From: Candidatus Hydrogenedentota bacterium | GTDB lineage: Bacteria > Hydrogenedentota > Hydrogenedentia > Hydrogenedentales > CAITNO01 | DNA length: 59,652 nt | Assembly: GCA_012730045.1 (NCBI GenBank) | Contig: JAAYBR010000130.1 | Location: 1 to 59,652 of the forward strand | Direction of reading: 5' to 3' | Shown: positions 1-8,345 of the stretch, one piece after another | Layout: every line of letters starts with the position of its first letter | Position numbering within the stretch: the first letter of the stretch is position 1 | The notes under the pieces: generated by a model | Database searches by the model: none | Told to the model about the DNA's origin: nothing | Seen by the model: only the letters and a program-made list of their open reading frames with translations | Program-made: the position numbers and the translations under genes

Positions 1-112
1 ACGCTGAAAGCGTTGCCGAATATAGCCCAGGCCAGGCCGCCGCCCGAAGGGCCAGGCCTGCCCTGGGTTGCCCGCGCAGAACCATCATGCCCCAACGGGG
101 CAGCCGAAATTG
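1..112. repeat. Dispersed palindromic repeat, copy 1
   Basis: This segment matches 51965-52076 at 110 of 112 positions in the same orientation. It is a string of hairpins: CGCTgaaAGCG, then a stem CCCAGG(C/G)CAGGCC pairing with GGCCTGCCCTGGG, then TGCCCCaacGGGGCA. This copy has one mismatch in the long stem, where copy 2 pairs perfectly. No coding potential is evident. The window begins inside or at the edge of the element, so its true left end is unknown. Confidence 0.9.
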
Positions 113-454
113 CGGCGGGGGGACCGGACCGGCCTTGGGGAAACACGCGGTCCCAGTCGTTTTTCGTGTGCCTCCGCGCGGGCAAGCCCACGCGAAGAAA
201 GGCGGCAGCAAGCTGCCGCACTCCAAGGCGCTGTGCGGACCCGGGGCTTCGGAGATGGGCGGCGGCCTGCTTGGACCATAGGCGGATGTCCCGTTGGGAC
301 AATAAACACCAAATCACCGACCCGGGGAGCGTTCATGCCGGTCGCAGGCGTTTCTCGAGGGGCCTTTTAGTGCGATTGCCCCTGGGGGGTTGCACGGGGG
401 GTGGGGGCTCCGGTACGCTGTCTTCCGAAACGCGCCGGAAGGCGTTATTGGAGC
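113..454. other. Intergenic region with further short hairpins
   Basis: There is no convincing gene here. The region holds more palindromic pieces, for example CGGCAGCaaGCTGCCG near 210-226, typical of dispersed intergenic repeats. A possible promoter for the lipoprotein gene at 455 is TTGCAC (390-395), an 18-bp spacer, and TACGCT (414-419). Open frames across the region have low-complexity compositions and no recognisable domain. Confidence 0.5.
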
Positions 455-1096
455 ATGATGCGCCGTCTATTTCGATATTCCGCCTCCCTGCTGGCGGGGG
501 TGTGCCTCGCCGGATGCGGCGGGACGCCGGAGCCCCTGCTTCCGGACCTGCCGAAACCGGGCACGATGATCACGCTGTCCGTACAGCCGTTGGCCCCGGC
601 GCCGCCGGTGGAGACGGCCGCACCCAACCTGCTGAAGGACGGCGATTTCCAGGCGTGGTGGGCGGGCGCGCCGGCGCCGAAGGCCCTGACCGCGCCGGAT
701 GCGGCGTTTTCGAAGCTGGAGCGCGTGCAGGCGGGCGTGAAACAGGTGTGGGATGCGTCGGACACGTATGAGGACTTGGCGGTGCGCGCGCGGGCGCGGA
801 TCGAGAGCCTGCCTCCGGGGGAATATGAGATCGAGCTGACGGCCACCGGGCCGGCGGCGGCGACGGTGTCGGTGGGCCTGTGGCTGGACGACCCGTCGGG
901 GGCGGTGGAACTGGACGACGACTTCATCCAGATTCCCCCGGCACCGGGCCTGGTCAAGCGCTACACGAAGCGCGTCACCCTGGGCGCGCCGGGGTCGCTC
1001 CTGCTCACCGCGCACGCGGGCCTGGGCCTCGTGCGGGGGGCGGAGATCACCTGGGGCGGCTGGCGCGTGTCGCCGGTGGGGGGAAACCAGCCATGA
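455..1096 (+). CDS. Putative lipoprotein with carbohydrate-binding-like fold
   Basis: The 213-residue protein starts MMRRLFRYSASLLAG and has a clear lipobox LAGC at residues 19-22, so it is predicted to be lipidated. A longer frame opens at 401, but the lipoprotein signal and the TTGGAG just upstream favour ATG 455 or 458. The stretch NLLKDGDFQAWW resembles the opening of beta-sandwich carbohydrate-binding modules of the NLLxNGdFE type. The rest is beta-rich and ends in GGWRVSPV. The gene overlaps the next one by ATGA, so the two are probably translationally coupled. The specific function is unknown; binding of an extracellular ligand is an inference. Confidence 0.7.
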   Translation: MMRRLFRYSASLLAGVCLAGCGGTPEPLLPDLPKPGTMITLSVQPLAPAPPVETAAPNLLKDGDFQAWWAGAPAPKALTAPDAAFSKLERVQAGVKQVWDASDTYEDLAVRARARIESLPPGEYEIELTATGPAAATVSVGLWLDDPSGAVELDDDFIQIPPAPGLVKRYTKRVTLGAPGSLLLTAHAGLGLVRGAEITWGGWRVSPVGGNQP

Positions 1097-1908
1097 AGCG
1101 TCTCGCCCCGGTCTGCATCCTCCTGCTGGCGGCCCTTGCGGGGGCGCAGGAGAAGGACGCCGCGGCCGCGCCGGAGCCCGGCACGGTGAAGGTCATCCAG
1201 GACATGGAGTTTGTGTGGGTGCCCGCGGGCGCCTTCACCCCCGGACTGGAGGGGGGCGGCGTGGCGGTGAAGGACGCGCTCGGGGGGCGCGAGGAGTGGT
1301 TTAACGACGAGGCGCCGCGCCCGGAGGTGACCTTCGAGAGGGGCTTCTGGATGTCGCGCACGGAGGTCACGCGCACCCAGTGGCGGCGGATCATGAACTC
1401 CGAGCCCTGGCTGGACACGGGGGCCGGCGGCGGGCAGGAGGTGCCCGCCACGGGCGTCACCTGGCAGGACGCGGCCACGTTCGCGAAGACCCTGGGCAAG
1501 AACGCCGAGGGGGTGTTCCGCCTGCCCACGGAAAATGAGTGGGAGTACGCCTGCCGCGCCGGGACTGCGGGCCTGTTCCCCTTCGAGGGGACGGACGCGA
1601 ACGTCCTCGCCGCCCACGCCTGGTTCCGGGGCAACACGCCGGACGGCCTTATCCAGGATGTCGGGCAGAAGACGCCCAACGCCTGGGGGCTGCTGGACAT
1701 GCTGGGGAACGCCTGGGAATGGTGCGCCGACGAGCGGGTCTCCGCCGGCAAGGGCGGCGGCGAGCCCGCCCGAGCCCTCCGGGGCGGCGCGGCCAACCAG
1801 ACGGCGCTCCTGACGCGGCCCACGGCCCGCGCGGCCCTGCCGGCCGACCAGCGGGGCCCCCGCGTCGGCTTCCGGATCGTCTGCGCACCCGCGGACGCGG
1901 CGGAGTAG
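1093..1908 (+). CDS. FGE-sulfatase (SUMF1) domain protein, secreted
   Basis: The 271-residue protein has an N-terminal signal peptide (MKRLAPVCILLLAALAGA). The formylglycine-generating-enzyme fold follows: MEFVWVPAGAF, then FWMSRTEVTRTQW, then FRLPTENEWEYACRAG, then GLLDMLGNAWEWCAD and a final RVGFRIV. These are the family landmarks. The C-terminal segment before GFRIV lacks the cysteine pair and serine/arginine pattern of true sulfatase-activating enzymes, so activation of the sulfatase at 52213 is doubtful. Many secreted proteins use this fold for other roles. It begins inside the stop of the lipoprotein gene (ATGA overlap) and converges with the next gene, 8 bases away. Confidence 0.85.
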   Translation: MKRLAPVCILLLAALAGAQEKDAAAAPEPGTVKVIQDMEFVWVPAGAFTPGLEGGGVAVKDALGGREEWFNDEAPRPEVTFERGFWMSRTEVTRTQWRRIMNSEPWLDTGAGGGQEVPATGVTWQDAATFAKTLGKNAEGVFRLPTENEWEYACRAGTAGLFPFEGTDANVLAAHAWFRGNTPDGLIQDVGQKTPNAWGLLDMLGNAWEWCADERVSAGKGGGEPARALRGGAANQTALLTRPTARAALPADQRGPRVGFRIVCAPADAAE

Positions 1909-1916
1909 GACGCCCC

Positions 1917-2522
1917 CTACTGTTTCGACACGCTGACGGACAGCGTGGACTTCTCCCCGTCCTTGGACACCATGACCGAGAGGGCGCGGTCATCCTTCTC
2001 GCACATGAGGGTCTGCATGTCCCCGGCGTTCATGGACATGGTCTCCTTCCAGCCCTGCGCCGCGGTCTTCTCCTTGTAGAAGGCCATCACCGTGTCCGGC
2101 GCGGCGGCAATGCCGCCCGTGACGTTGAACATGCCGGAGGCGGTGTCCGACATGGCCTGCTGCACCGCCAGCCCGTCATAGAGCGGCACGTCCTTCGGGA
2201 AGTCCGCCGGAATCTTGGTGCCCTCGCCGCTCTGGATGGCGACGGTGCCGCCCTCCCCGGTGGTCTGGGTCATGGAGAAGGACTGCGAATCCCCCTCGCC
2301 GCCGGAGGTCACCTTGAACTCCGCGCCCGAGGCGTCCTTCCCCGTCACGTTCACGGCGCCCGTTTCGCTGTTGATGTCCACCTTCGCGTCGCCGCCCTCC
2401 ACGGAGATCGCCTTCTCGACGGCCTTCTCCGACACCTTCTCGGCCGCCTTGCCGCACCCGGCCAGGGTCATCCCAACCGCCACGGCGATGCACAGTCCGA
2501 AAACCACAATACCCTTGCGCAT
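1917..2522 (-). CDS. Hypothetical lipoprotein
   Basis: The 201-residue protein begins MRKGIVVFGLCIAVAVGM and has the lipobox LAGC. ATG 2522 is chosen because AGAGGAC precedes it and the lipoprotein signal starts there; the longer frame to 2771 runs through an inverted repeat. After the anchor comes an alanine/lysine/glutamate segment, a glycine- and threonine-rich beta region, and a C-terminal part with IPADFPKDVPLYDGL and VMAFYKEKTAAQGW. That second part resembles small envelope proteins in which a short helical/beta domain follows a lipid anchor. No precise family is recognised. A TACACT -10-like box lies near 2610 upstream. Confidence 0.75.
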   Translation of the reverse strand: MRKGIVVFGLCIAVAVGMTLAGCGKAAEKVSEKAVEKAISVEGGDAKVDINSETGAVNVTGKDASGAEFKVTSGGEGDSQSFSMTQTTGEGGTVAIQSGEGTKIPADFPKDVPLYDGLAVQQAMSDTASGMFNVTGGIAAAPDTVMAFYKEKTAAQGWKETMSMNAGDMQTLMCEKDDRALSVMVSKDGEKSTLSVSVSKQ

Positions 2523-2665
2523 GGTCTTTGTCCTCTTCTGTCCTGCCGCGCGTCTGCCGCGAACATCACCCGACGCCCGCGCCGCAGGGCGGCATATCTG
2601 CCCACAGTGTACCAAGCGCCCGAATCCCCGCGCCAGCGGGAAAATATCCTGCGCCGAGATGCAAG

Positions 2666-2760
2666 AGGGCGCAGCAAGCAGCGCCCCTACATCCGCGTGC
2701 CTTGGGTTTGCGCAAGAACGCCGGGCAATCGTCTTGTAGGGGCGCTGCTTGCTGCGCCCT
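2666..2760. repeat. Perfect 26-bp inverted repeat
   Basis: The arms at 2666-2691 and 2735-2760 are perfect reverse complements (AGGGCGCAGCAAGCAGCG... and ...GCTTGCTGCGCCCT), with a 43-base loop. The arm is itself partly palindromic (GCGCAGCAAGCAGCGC). It lies between two minus-strand genes. It could form a large hairpin in RNA, but no T-tract follows it, so it looks more like a dispersed intergenic element than a simple terminator. Confidence 0.9.
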
Positions 2761-2807
2761 GACGCGGGCACGAAGGCCGTTGTTTTTCCGGCGCGCGGGG
2801 GGGCGGG

Positions 2808-4259
2808 TCAGTAACGCCCCAGCCGCCGCAGGTGGGCGCGGAGCTGGAGGCGGGCCAGGTCGCGGAGGTCCGCCGGGGTGTCGTCATAGGCGGCGTCGAG
2901 AAGGTCGTCCTCCGCGCGGAGGCCCCGGTCCAACGCGGCGCGGATGCGCTCCTCGCGCTGGAGCCGGTGCGCGATAAGGCGGCGCAGGCGCACGGTTCCC
3001 TCCGCGCCGGGCATCGCCCAGCCGTGGGACGGCACCACCATGTCGAGTCCCTCCAGCGCGGCGGCGCGCTCGAGGCTCTCGAGATACTGCGTCATGTCGC
3101 CACCGTGTTCGGGGGACACGAGGATGGTGCCGGGGTTGGCGAAGAGATCGCCGGAAATGAGCGTGCGGGTGGTCTCCTCCAGGAAGGCGAGATGCCCCGG
3201 GTCGTGGCCCGGCGTGTGCAGCGCCCGCAGCCGCCAGGGCGGATCACCGGCCGCCTCCAGCACCGCGCCGTCCTCCAGGGGCCGCGCGCCGGGGAAACCC
3301 GCCGCCGGGTGCGCCCACACCGGCACCCCGTGCCGCGCCGCGAGAAAGGAAGCCGCGCCCGCGTGGTCGCCGTGGGCGTGGGTGAGGGCGACGCCCGTCA
3401 CCGCGCCCCCCAGTGCGCACAGGTCGTCCAGCCGCGCCGCGAGGCGCGCGCGCTCCTCCCCCGCCACGGGGCCGGGGTCCACGATGATCATCTCCCGCCA
3501 GCCGATGACAACGCAGTTGGTGTGGGTGGCCGGGGGCAGCGTCTGCGTGCGCAGGGGGATCACGTGGATGCCGGGCCTCGACTCAATAAAGTCCGCGCGG
3601 ACGTCATCCACCCCCGGCGGGCGGCGCAGACGCTCCAGGGCGGCGTCCGGCGCGAGCGCCGCCAGGCTCCGCAGAACATAGGCGACGGGTGTGGACAGGC
3701 GGATACCGCCGCCGCGCCAGCACGCCAGCGCCGCCACGGGGGTCAGCCAGTCCAGCCCGCAAATCTCGTCGTCCGGCCCGCAGGACCCGCCGGCAGGAAC
3801 ACCCGCACGACGGCACAGGAAGTACTGGGTGTCGTAGCGGACGGGCGAAAAGGACGGGGTGATCCACCGGCCCGCGGGCGTGAAGGCCGCCGCGTCCACG
3901 CGGCATCCGGCCTCCCGCAGCCACGCGGAAAAGCGCAACTCCCCGCGGTTCAGCGCGTCGCGCGCCGCCGCCAGCGCGTCCGGGCCGGGCATCGGCCCGT
4001 CCGCCAGCAGCATCCCCGTCTCCTCGAAGGTTTCGCGCACCGCGCCCGCCAGAAAGGGGTCGGGGGCGCCGTTCAGCACGGGCACCTCCGCGTCGTCCGC
4101 CACGAGGCTGCCGCCGGGAAAGGCGTGGTGGCCGCCCATGAAGGGCAGCGCCGGATTGCGCCGCCCGAGAAGGATGGAACCGCCCCGCGACAGGTCGCAG
4201 ACCACCAGCGCGGCGGCCCGCCGCGGGGGCACCCCCCCGCCAAACATCCCGCCGCTCAT
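2808..4259 (-). CDS. Nudix hydrolase fused to metallo-beta-lactamase-fold hydrolase
   Basis: The 483-residue protein has two enzymes in one chain. Residues about 15-230 form a Nudix domain with HAFPGGSL (45-52) and the box core REtFEEtG (75-82). The spacing inside the box is stretched, as in the RP2p/NUDT19 type that acts on CoA or related nucleotides. Residues about 235-440 are a metallo-beta-lactamase fold with THAHGDHAG near 293-301, then HTPGHDPGHL, SGDLF and VVPSHG, as in LACTB2-like hydrolases. A C-terminal helical tail ends LRAHLRRLGRY. No clear partner gene is adjacent. The substrate is unknown; hydrolysis of a nucleotide or CoA derivative is the best family-based guess. Confidence 0.88.
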   Translation of the reverse strand: MSGGMFGGGVPPRRAAALVVCDLSRGGSILLGRRNPALPFMGGHHAFPGGSLVADDAEVPVLNGAPDPFLAGAVRETFEETGMLLADGPMPGPDALAAARDALNRGELRFSAWLREAGCRVDAAAFTPAGRWITPSFSPVRYDTQYFLCRRAGVPAGGSCGPDDEICGLDWLTPVAALACWRGGGIRLSTPVAYVLRSLAALAPDAALERLRRPPGVDDVRADFIESRPGIHVIPLRTQTLPPATHTNCVVIGWREMIIVDPGPVAGEERARLAARLDDLCALGGAVTGVALTHAHGDHAGAASFLAARHGVPVWAHPAAGFPGARPLEDGAVLEAAGDPPWRLRALHTPGHDPGHLAFLEETTRTLISGDLFANPGTILVSPEHGGDMTQYLESLERAAALEGLDMVVPSHGWAMPGAEGTVRLRRLIAHRLQREERIRAALDRGLRAEDDLLDAAYDDTPADLRDLARLQLRAHLRRLGRY

Positions 4260-4398
4260 GAGGGGCGCTCTCCAACGCAGAGGAAGGGTTTCTGGAAATC
4301 AGGCATCAAGACACAGTCTACCCGGAAGAACGGGGCGGTTTTCCACTGAGAGGGGTGACGAAGGACGGAAATGTGAAAGCACCAGGCGGCAGGCATGA

Positions 4399-5304
4399 TC
4401 AGGCGGACGCGGAGGGCGCGGGGGTGGGCTTTCGGCCGACAATCTTTCCCGCTAAGGCCGCCGCGAGCAGGAGGATTCCCGCCAGCAGGAGGCCCTTGCC
4501 GCCCCCAAGCGGCGGGTTGGAGGCCGGGAAAAGAAACATCCACATGCCCTGCTGCTGCGAGACCACCAGCCCCATGGCCAGGGCGGACAGGCCCAGATGG
4601 CCGCGGCGGAGCACGATCTCGTTGAGAAAGGCGTTCAGTCCCAGCGCGAAGGCCAGCCCGCAGCCCAGGGTGACCGGCAGGGCCGAGTAGTCATTGTCCA
4701 AGACGGCGTATCCGAGGGGCAGGGGCAGGAAGAAGAGGGCCCACAGGGCGCCTGTGATGAGATGCGCGGGGACACGGCCCAGGGGCAGGAGGCGCGGCAG
4801 CAGGCCGCCGCGCCAGCCGATCTCCAGGCCCAGCACGCACAGGGGGAAAAACAGAAAACCCAGCAGGATGGTCGCCGGGAAACCAATGGCCAGCAACAGG
4901 GCCGGCAGCAGGTGCCGGACGTTCTCCGGATAGTCGGACAGGTCCGCATAGTCCTCCACGCCGCTGAGGAGAGTGGAGAGGTGCCACTGCGGCGGCGCCT
5001 GGGCGATCACCGCATCTGCGGCGTAGGCCGCCGCGAAGAACAGGGGGACCGCCACCCCCAGACGCAGCGCCGCACCCGCGGGCACGGGCCATATCCGGGG
5101 GAGGGGCTGGGCGGGGTTCGGTGCGGCCAGCGCGGCGGCCAGCGCCCCGACGGCGGGCACCCACATCACCGCCAGCAGGTAGAGCGAGCGGAAGAAACCC
5201 AAGTCATCGGAGGTGATGAAGCCCGCAGCCAGGCCGCCCGCCATCAGGGCGGCGCCCAGACCGAAGGTGACCAGCAGAAAGACAACCAGGCCTTTTTTGT
5301 CCAT
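4399..5304 (-). CDS. CPBP-family (CAAX protease-like) membrane protein, degenerate active site
   Basis: The 301-residue protein is strongly hydrophobic with about eight membrane segments. ATG 5304 (MDKKGLVVFLLVTF) is chosen over upstream starts because it begins a normal membrane helix and has GGGAGC upstream. The family core is recognisable as GLEIGWRGGLLPRL (around residues 158-171), where active members have EExxxRG, and as GALWALFFLPL, where active members have a histidine in place of the second phenylalanine. The first glutamate is leucine and that histidine is absent, so peptidase activity is unlikely. It may be a scaffold or a diverged member. Neighbours give no functional hint. Confidence 0.7.
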   Translation of the reverse strand: MDKKGLVVFLLVTFGLGAALMAGGLAAGFITSDDLGFFRSLYLLAVMWVPAVGALAAALAAPNPAQPLPRIWPVPAGAALRLGVAVPLFFAAAYAADAVIAQAPPQWHLSTLLSGVEDYADLSDYPENVRHLLPALLLAIGFPATILLGFLFFPLCVLGLEIGWRGGLLPRLLPLGRVPAHLITGALWALFFLPLPLGYAVLDNDYSALPVTLGCGLAFALGLNAFLNEIVLRRGHLGLSALAMGLVVSQQQGMWMFLFPASNPPLGGGKGLLLAGILLLAAALAGKIVGRKPTPAPSASA

Positions 5305-5510
5305 GGTGTGACGAAATGCTCCCATTCGTGCGCGGGGTTTTCCGGCGCTCCAGAAACGAACGCCCCGGCGTCCCCTCGGGGTGACAGGCCGGAGCGGCCG
5401 CCCCAATGGTACAATACCCGGATGGCTGCGGGAAAGGCGGGGCGTGACGGCGCGTCCCGGATGCCCGCATGGCGTGCCGTCCGGAGGACGGCCACCCGGG
5501 AGAACGTTCC

Positions 5511-6851
5511 ATGAAGACGCCTCTTTTTCGTCTGGCGGTTCCCGCTGTCCTGCTGATGCTGGCCGCCCTGGCCGCCCCCGCGTGGGAACACCATCCGCTG
5601 TTCACCGGCCCCGCCCTGTCTATCCTGCCGGAGGTGGCGCAGGCCGCGCCGGTGGCCGCGGAGCGGCTGGAGGACTTCCTGCTCGCGGTCGAGACGGAGC
5701 TGGCGGGGGTGCTGGCGGCGGAGGAGGCCTGGGCGCGGGAAAACCTTCCCCTGTACGCGCCCCGCCCGGACGCGCTGGCCTTTGCGCCGGGCAGCGCCCG
5801 CACGGTCCGGGAACGGTTTCTCCAGGCCGTCCGGGTGAACCCGGAGATGATGACGCCGCTCTACGCGTTCAGCCTGAAGGGCATGGCCCCCCATGAGGGC
5901 CGCAAGCTGGACGCATCGGAGGTGTCCGTGCTGGAGGACCTGAGCGCGCTGGACCCCTTCGAGTTCACCGAGCTGGCCCCCGGCGCGCTGGTCGCCCCGC
6001 TGGATGTGGTGGCCACGTCGAGCAACGAGCCGGACTACGGTCTGGACGTGGGGCTTTTTGAGGACAACGGGACCCCGGCGGGCCAGGCCTACGGGTTTGG
6101 GGTGCAGCCCTTCGGCAACCCCAACCTGGATTTCGGGTCGCAGGCCCCCTTCCACATGGGCTACTATCACGAGGCGGGCATCGTCTTCGCCTTCGCCTCC
6201 TTCCTGAAGGTGTCCTACCCCGAGCACCGCATCCACCTGTACAAGACCCTGTCCGAGTTTGCCTTCCGCACGGGCCACCCCTACTGGGGCTGGCGCTTCA
6301 TGGGCTGGGGGCTGCACTACCTCGCCGACCTGTCGCAGCCCTACCACGCCACGGTGCTGCCGGGCGTGAGCGTGATGCGGATGCTGTGGATCAACCTCCT
6401 CGACATCCTCGGCTGGTCCAAGCCGAAAGACGATGCGGTGCAGCTCGTGTCCAACCAGCACCTCATCATGGAGGTCTGGCAGGGGATCGAGATGGTGCGC
6501 GCCTGGCGCGGCGGCGACATGGACCATCCGCTGATCCGCGCGGTGACCGCCCCTGTGTCCGCGCCGGACTACACCGACGCGTCCGCGCGCGCGATGGTGG
6601 CCCGCCGGGCCTTCACGCGGGCGAAAAGCACCTGCGCCCTGCTGCTGGCGTATCTGCCCGCGGCCTTCGTCAGCGACCCCGCCGTGGAGGTGATGGACCA
6701 GCCGGAGCGCCACGAGGTGGTGGAGACGGTCGTGGCGCGGCACGGTGCCGGGGCGGCGGCGGAGATCAACGCCATGGAGGCGGGGCTGCTGTCGTCCTTC
6801 GCGGCCCACGGGCGGTCCTATGCGCGGGCGATCCTGGCCGCGGCCGGCTGA
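5511..6851 (+). CDS. Secreted zinc-dependent phospholipase C / S1-P1 nuclease-like protein
   Basis: The 446-residue protein starts at ATG 5511 after GGGAGAAC. Its signal peptide ends LAALAAPA, so cleavage would expose WEHHPLF with tryptophan as the first mature residue. This is the hallmark of the zinc phospholipase C/P1 nuclease superfamily, where the N-terminal Trp binds zinc. A second zinc motif HYLADLSQPYH (about 269-279) matches HxxxDxxQPxH, and NQHLIMEVW supplies a later H/E pair. At 446 residues it is longer than typical secreted members (about 250-300), with an extra N-terminal region. Whether the substrate is a phospholipid or nucleic acid cannot be told. It converges with ruvC, 7 bases apart. 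Confidence 0.75.
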   Translation: MKTPLFRLAVPAVLLMLAALAAPAWEHHPLFTGPALSILPEVAQAAPVAAERLEDFLLAVETELAGVLAAEEAWARENLPLYAPRPDALAFAPGSARTVRERFLQAVRVNPEMMTPLYAFSLKGMAPHEGRKLDASEVSVLEDLSALDPFEFTELAPGALVAPLDVVATSSNEPDYGLDVGLFEDNGTPAGQAYGFGVQPFGNPNLDFGSQAPFHMGYYHEAGIVFAFASFLKVSYPEHRIHLYKTLSEFAFRTGHPYWGWRFMGWGLHYLADLSQPYHATVLPGVSVMRMLWINLLDILGWSKPKDDAVQLVSNQHLIMEVWQGIEMVRAWRGGDMDHPLIRAVTAPVSAPDYTDASARAMVARRAFTRAKSTCALLLAYLPAAFVSDPAVEVMDQPERHEVVETVVARHGAGAAAEINAMEAGLLSSFAAHGRSYARAILAAAG

Positions 6852-6858
6852 ACCGGGG

Positions 6859-7353
6859 TCACTTCCCCTCGAGCCGGCGCTGGACCAGTCCGGTCTGTAC
6901 CTGGCAGATGGCCAGGGCGAGGGCGTCGGCCGCGTCGTCGGGTTTGGGGATGTGCTCCAGGGCGAGGAGGATGCGGACCATTTCCTGCATCTGGCGCTTG
7001 TCCGCCCGGCCGTAGCCGGTGATGGCCGTCTTGGCCTCCGTCGGGCTGAACTCCCCCACATGCACCCCCGCGAGCACGGCGGCCAGCACGATGACCCCGC
7101 GCGCCTGGGCCACCTGGATGCCCGTGGTCACGTTCTGCTTGAAAAACAGGCGCTCGATGGACACGGCGTCGGGCTTAAACGTTTCGAGGAGGCCCGAGGC
7201 CTCCTCGAAAATCTTTTTCAGCCGCCCGCCCAACTCGGTGTTGGCCGGGGTGGTGATGACGCCGTGGGCCAGATGCCGCAACCGGCTGGCGCGCCCCTCG
7301 ACGACGCCGTAGCCCGTGGTGGCCGTGCCCGGATCGAACCCGATCACGCGCAT
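6859..7353 (-). CDS. ruvC: Holliday junction endonuclease RuvC
   Basis: The 164-residue protein has the usual RuvC length. It resolves Holliday junctions together with RuvAB during recombination and repair. The four acidic catalytic residues are present: D7 (GFDPGT), E67 (SIERLF), D140 and D143 (DDAADALALA). FKQNV and TAITGYGRADK are further family signatures. It lies 2 bases downstream of yebC, the conserved yebC-ruvC order, so it is almost certainly co-transcribed from the promoter upstream of yebC. ruvA and ruvB are not next to it here. Confidence 0.97.
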   Translation of the reverse strand: MRVIGFDPGTATTGYGVVEGRASRLRHLAHGVITTPANTELGGRLKKIFEEASGLLETFKPDAVSIERLFFKQNVTTGIQVAQARGVIVLAAVLAGVHVGEFSPTEAKTAITGYGRADKRQMQEMVRILLALEHIPKPDDAADALALAICQVQTGLVQRRLEGK

Positions 7354-7355
7354 GG

Positions 7356-8111
7356 CTAGTCGGCCATCGCCGCCTCCATGTCCTCGTCGCTGATGTCCGC
7401 GTTGGAGAACACGTTCTGCACGTCGTCGTTCTCCTCCAGCGTGTCCAGCAGGCGCAGGAGGGCGGGCACGCTCTTGGACTCGATTTTCATCGTTGTGCGG
7501 GGAATCATCTTGAGCGCGACCTCCTCCGCCTTCACCCCCATCTTGTCCAGCTCGCCCGCCACCGTGTGGAGCTGCCCCGGCTCGCAGAAGACCTCGTGGG
7601 CCTCCTCGCCCGAGCTGTCCACGTCGTCCGCCCCCGCCTCAATGGCCTTCTCCATCATGTCGTCGTCGGAGACGCCCTCTTTGGGCACCGTGATGACGCC
7701 GCGCTGGTCGAAGTTCCACGCCACAGCGTTGGTCGCCGCCAGCGAGCCGCCCGCCTTGCTCAGAATGTGGCGGATTTCGGCCGTGGCCCGGTTCTTGTTG
7801 TCCGTGACCACGTCAATGATGATGCCCACGCCGTTGGGGCCGTAGCCCTCGTAGCGCTGCTCCTCGTAGGTGATCCCCTCCAGCTCGCCCGTGCCGCGCT
7901 TGATCGCGCGCTCAATGTTGTCCAGGGGCATGTTGTTGGCGCGGCAGGCCATCAGCACGGCGCGCAGGCGGGGGTTGCCGTTGGGGTCGCCGCCGCCCTG
8001 GCGGGCGGCAAGCGTCGCCTCCTTGGCGAGATTCGAGAAAATCTTGCCCCGTTTTGCGTCGGCCGCGCCCTTTTTCCGCTTGATGGTGCTCCACTTGGAA
8101 TGGCCGGACAT
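7356..8111 (-). CDS. yebC: YebC/PmpR family protein
   Basis: The 251-residue protein matches the YebC family over its full length: MSGHSKWSTIKRKKGA at the start, then GRIF-like KRGKIFSNLAKE, RAVLMACRANNMPLDNIERAIKRG, and GVGIIIDVVTDNKNRA. The family was described as DNA-binding regulators and is now linked to relief of ribosome stalling at proline-rich sequences. It is first in the yebC-ruvC operon. The promoter at 8179-8208 is the likely start of transcription. Confidence 0.96.
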   Translation of the reverse strand: MSGHSKWSTIKRKKGAADAKRGKIFSNLAKEATLAARQGGGDPNGNPRLRAVLMACRANNMPLDNIERAIKRGTGELEGITYEEQRYEGYGPNGVGIIIDVVTDNKNRATAEIRHILSKAGGSLAATNAVAWNFDQRGVITVPKEGVSDDDMMEKAIEAGADDVDSSGEEAHEVFCEPGQLHTVAGELDKMGVKAEEVALKMIPRTTMKIESKSVPALLRLLDTLEENDDVQNVFSNADISDEDMEAAMAD

Positions 8112-8178
8112 GTTTCTTGTCTCCCTGTTGGGGTTTCCTTCAAATGATGGGTGATTCGCCGTGCTTTCCGGGCTGGGC

Positions 8179-8208
8179 AGTTTACCAGATGCGGGGCTTT
8201 CGGCGCAA
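8179..8208 (-). promoter_or_regulatory. Predicted sigma70-type promoter of yebC-ruvC
   Basis: On the minus strand, TTGCGC (8203-8208) and TAAACT (8179-8184) are separated by 18 bases, about 70 bases before the yebC start. A possible clpC promoter on the other strand is TTCCTC (8265-8270), a 17-base spacer and TATGCT (8288-8293), so the 234-base gap appears to carry divergent promoters. Confidence 0.55.
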
Positions 8209-8345
8209 TCCCGGGTTGCGGGGGGAAAGCGGCGCGGTTGCCGGGCGGGAATCGTCGCGCGGGCTTCCTCCGGGGCGGTCTTTGTGCTATGCTATGCGCG
8301 CCCCCGGGCTGTGGGGCCAACCCATGTGTGGAATCTTGTCCCGGC

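Noticed and set aside
13-771. Plus-strand frame of 252 codons at the window start
   Set aside because: It begins inside the 112-bp repeat and overlaps the lipoprotein gene in another frame.
8151-8345. Upstream extension of clpC to 8151
   Set aside because: The added 65 residues have no family match and include the promoter region; [10 protein letters not shown] is the usual N terminus.
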